Positions 20,681-22,326 of a stretch of 22,326 nucleotides of DNA are shown here, in pieces. Source of the stretch: a virus. The translations under genes were made by a program, and so were the position numbers. Positions within the stretch are counted from its first letter, which is position 1; each line of letters begins with the position of its first letter. Location: positions 1 through 22,326 of the IMG/VR virus record IMGVR_UViG_3300031625_000625; one strand, written 5' to 3'. Under the pieces are notes generated by a model. The model was not told the DNA's origin and ran no database searches. It worked only from the letters and a program-made list of their open reading frames with translations.

Positions 20681-22326
20681 ATGCCCGAAGTAATTAGACT
20701 TGAAGACACAAATGATTTAATCCCAACTTCCAAATACAAGTATGGAAGTTGGGATTTTGATACTTTCAACCCTGTCCAAAGCAGGTTGATGGAAACATAC
20801 GATAGTGATGCAAATATTGCAATCGCTGCGGCCACCAGCGCAGGCAAGACAGTTTGTGCTGAGATGTATATGGCACATGAAGTTCGTGAGCGTGGCGGTA
20901 AGACGGTTTATGTAGGACCGCTTAAAGCGTTGGCCAGCGAAAAGGAACAAGACTGGACTGACAAGGCTCATCATTTCCACGACTTGGATATTTCTATTGT
21001 TACAGGAGATTATCGATTCACTGGGCAAAGAATCAAAGAGCTTGATCATACAGATATCATTGTTATGACTCCTGAAATGTTGGCGTCCAGATGCAGGAAC
21101 AGCAGTTCTGATAAAAGTCGCTTTCTTTATGATGTTGGAACGGTTGTGTTTGATGAAAGTCATTTACTTACTGTTCCAAATCGTGGCGATCACATTGAAG
21201 TAGCTCTCATGAAACTGGTTGAGATCAATCCGAACATCAGGATTGTGTTGTTGTCAGCCACCATGCCGAATGTACATGAAATTTGTGGGTGGACGTGTAA
21301 GCTTACAGGGCGTGATACACATTTTCTGGAATCTGATTATCGGCCTTGTCCTCTCAATGTCCATTATGAAACCTACTACGATGGTGATCGATATTACGAT
21401 CAGAAAGAGGAAGAGAAAGTAAGCACTGCCATTAACATCATTGAGTATTACATCAAGGATAAGTTTCTTGTGTTTGTACACACGAAGAGAACTGGTCACT
21501 TGATGGTTAAGATGTTGGCAAACTATGGAGTCAAAGCTGAATTCCATAACGCCGATCTCAATAAAGACAAAAGACAAAAGCTTGAGAAGAAGTTCAAAGA
21601 CGACAAAGACTTCAGGGTGATTGTGGCGACATCCACATTGGCATGGGGACTTAACCTTCCTGCTCGTCGTGTCATCGTTACAGGGCTACACAGAGGACTC
21701 ACACAGGTTGAAAACTACGACATTCAACAAATGGTGGGCCGTGCTGGTCGTCCAAGGTTCGACCCTGTGGGAGATGCTTATATTCTGGTGCCGGAATCAG
21801 AGAAGAATGAACAGATCGCAAAGCTCAGAGTGAAATCGCCGATCAAGTCTACTCTTTTGGACTGGGTTGGTAAACCAGATTCACTTGTTGAGGATCGTCA
21901 TTACAAAACATTAGCGTTTCATGTGGTCAGTGAAGTTCATCGTGGATACATTAAGACAAAAGAACAATTCCACATTTGGTATCGAAAGAGTTTGGCCCAC
22001 TATCAGGATCATGAGTTTGATGATTCTGTTGTGGATAGAGTTCTGAAAATGCTTGAACAATATCGAGCAATCAAGGTTGAAGATGGCGAATACAAATGCA
22101 CGGCCCTTGGTACGATTGCATCAATGTTCTACTACAGCCCATTTGATGTCAGTGATTTGAAGAGAAATTTCCACAAGCTGTTTGAAAGCGGGAAACAGAG
22201 TGATGACTTTGCTATCGCTATGGCTATGGGAAATGTGGATTCATTTAGATGGAACATTGCCAACAAAGGCGAGAAGCTTGAGATGGATAGGTTTCGATCT
22301 AAGATTGAGCAGATGTATGGACAAGG
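20681..22326 (+). CDS. Ski2/Hel308-like superfamily 2 helicase (3' end outside window)
   Basis: The first 548 residues are in the window. Walker A ATSAGKT (51-57), VGPLKALASEK motif Ia, motif II DESH (158-161) in place of DExH variants, SAT motif III (LLSATMP) and motif VI QMVGRAGRP (Q350-R357) are all present. The TSTLAWGLNLPARRVIVTG segment is motif V. This arrangement, with a winged-helix-like part after the motor (about 395-480), fits the Ski2/Hel308/Brr2 type that unwinds forked DNA or RNA with 3'-5' polarity. GAGG lies 6 bases before ATG 20681. A perfect 13-bp inverted repeat lies in codons 13-26. The coupling with the exonuclease gene suggests a shared repair or RNA-decay role. Confidence 0.93.
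   Translation, partial: MPEVIRLEDTNDLIPTSKYKYGSWDFDTFNPVQSRLMETYDSDANIAIAAATSAGKTVCAEMYMAHEVRERGGKTVYVGPLKALASEKEQDWTDKAHHFHDLDISIVTGDYRFTGQRIKELDHTDIIVMTPEMLASRCRNSSSDKSRFLYDVGTVVFDESHLLTVPNRGDHIEVALMKLVEINPNIRIVLLSATMPNVHEICGWTCKLTGRDTHFLESDYRPCPLNVHYETYYDGDRYYDQKEEEKVSTAINIIEYYIKDKFLVFVHTKRTGHLMVKMLANYGVKAEFHNADLNKDKRQKLEKKFKDDKDFRVIVATSTLAWGLNLPARRVIVTGLHRGLTQVENYDIQQMVGRAGRPRFDPVGDAYILVPESEKNEQIAKLRVKSPIKSTLLDWVGKPDSLVEDRHYKTLAFHVVSEVHRGYIKTKEQFHIWYRKSLAHYQDHEFDDSVVDRVLKMLEQYRAIKVEDGEYKCTALGTIASMFYYSPFDVSDLKRNFHKLFESGKQSDDFAIAMAMGNVDSFRWNIANKGEKLEMDRFRSKIEQMYGQ
20719..20756 (+). promoter_or_regulatory. Terminator-like hairpin inside the helicase gene
   Basis: AATCCCAACTTCC (20719-20731) pairs perfectly with GGAAGTTGGGATT (20744-20756), 12-base loop, followed by two more Ts. 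It lies 38 bases after the start codon, within coding sequence, so it may cause partial termination or slow translation at low ribosome occupancy. Confidence 0.5.

Overview
The window looks like part of a tailed-phage genome (Caudoviricetes), probably a large T4-like-in-strategy lytic phage. Genes are packed tightly with ATGA-type overlaps and short gaps. The core is a phage replication, recombination and repair set: a family A DNA polymerase, a DnaB-type replicative helicase, a gp32-like zinc-binding single-strand DNA-binding protein, a RecA/UvsX recombinase, a UvsY-like mediator candidate, a DnaQ-like exonuclease and a Ski2/Hel308-like helicase. A possible sigma factor is also present. I see no structural, packaging or lysis genes, no tRNA, no CRISPR array and no insertion sequence. 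The host cannot be told from the sequence. Base composition leans to AT.

Layout. Bases 1-704 hold no gene but carry many perfectly complementary segments, so they are a candidate large structured RNA in front of the polymerase gene. Bases 705-2679 hold the polymerase and a sigma-like protein, ended by a terminator. Bases 2798-5863 are an overlapping trio (unknown protein, DNA methyltransferase, ParB-fold protein), also ended by a terminator. Bases 5934-8659 hold a Nudix hydrolase, the DnaB helicase and the UvsY-like protein. Bases 8656-12243 form an accessory island: a methyltransferase-kinase fusion resembling the architecture of WbdD, a small unknown gene, a candidate terminator-ended small RNA, the remains of a reverse-strand gene that looks like a broken glycosyltransferase, a dual-specificity-type phosphatase and a methyltransferase-fold protein. 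Bases 12247-13974 hold unknown proteins and one or two microproteins.

Bases 14077-16508 hold the gp32-like protein and RecA, each with its own terminator and the first with a near-consensus promoter. Bases 16444-17156 are two reverse-strand unknown genes, divergent from a probable leaderless amidoligase operon (17214-19058). Bases 19055-19924 hold small unknown genes. Bases 19926-22326 hold the exonuclease and the start of the large helicase, which runs off the window.

How they fit together (inference). The polymerase seems to lack a working proofreading domain and the separate DnaQ-like exonuclease could supply it. The SSB, RecA and UvsY-like proteins make a presynaptic recombination set with the DnaB helicase. 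The methyltransferase with its ParB-fold partner could modify or mark phage DNA. The accessory island, with kinase, methyltransferases, phosphatase and a glycosyltransferase relic, looks like a surface- or metabolite-modification cassette acquired separately.
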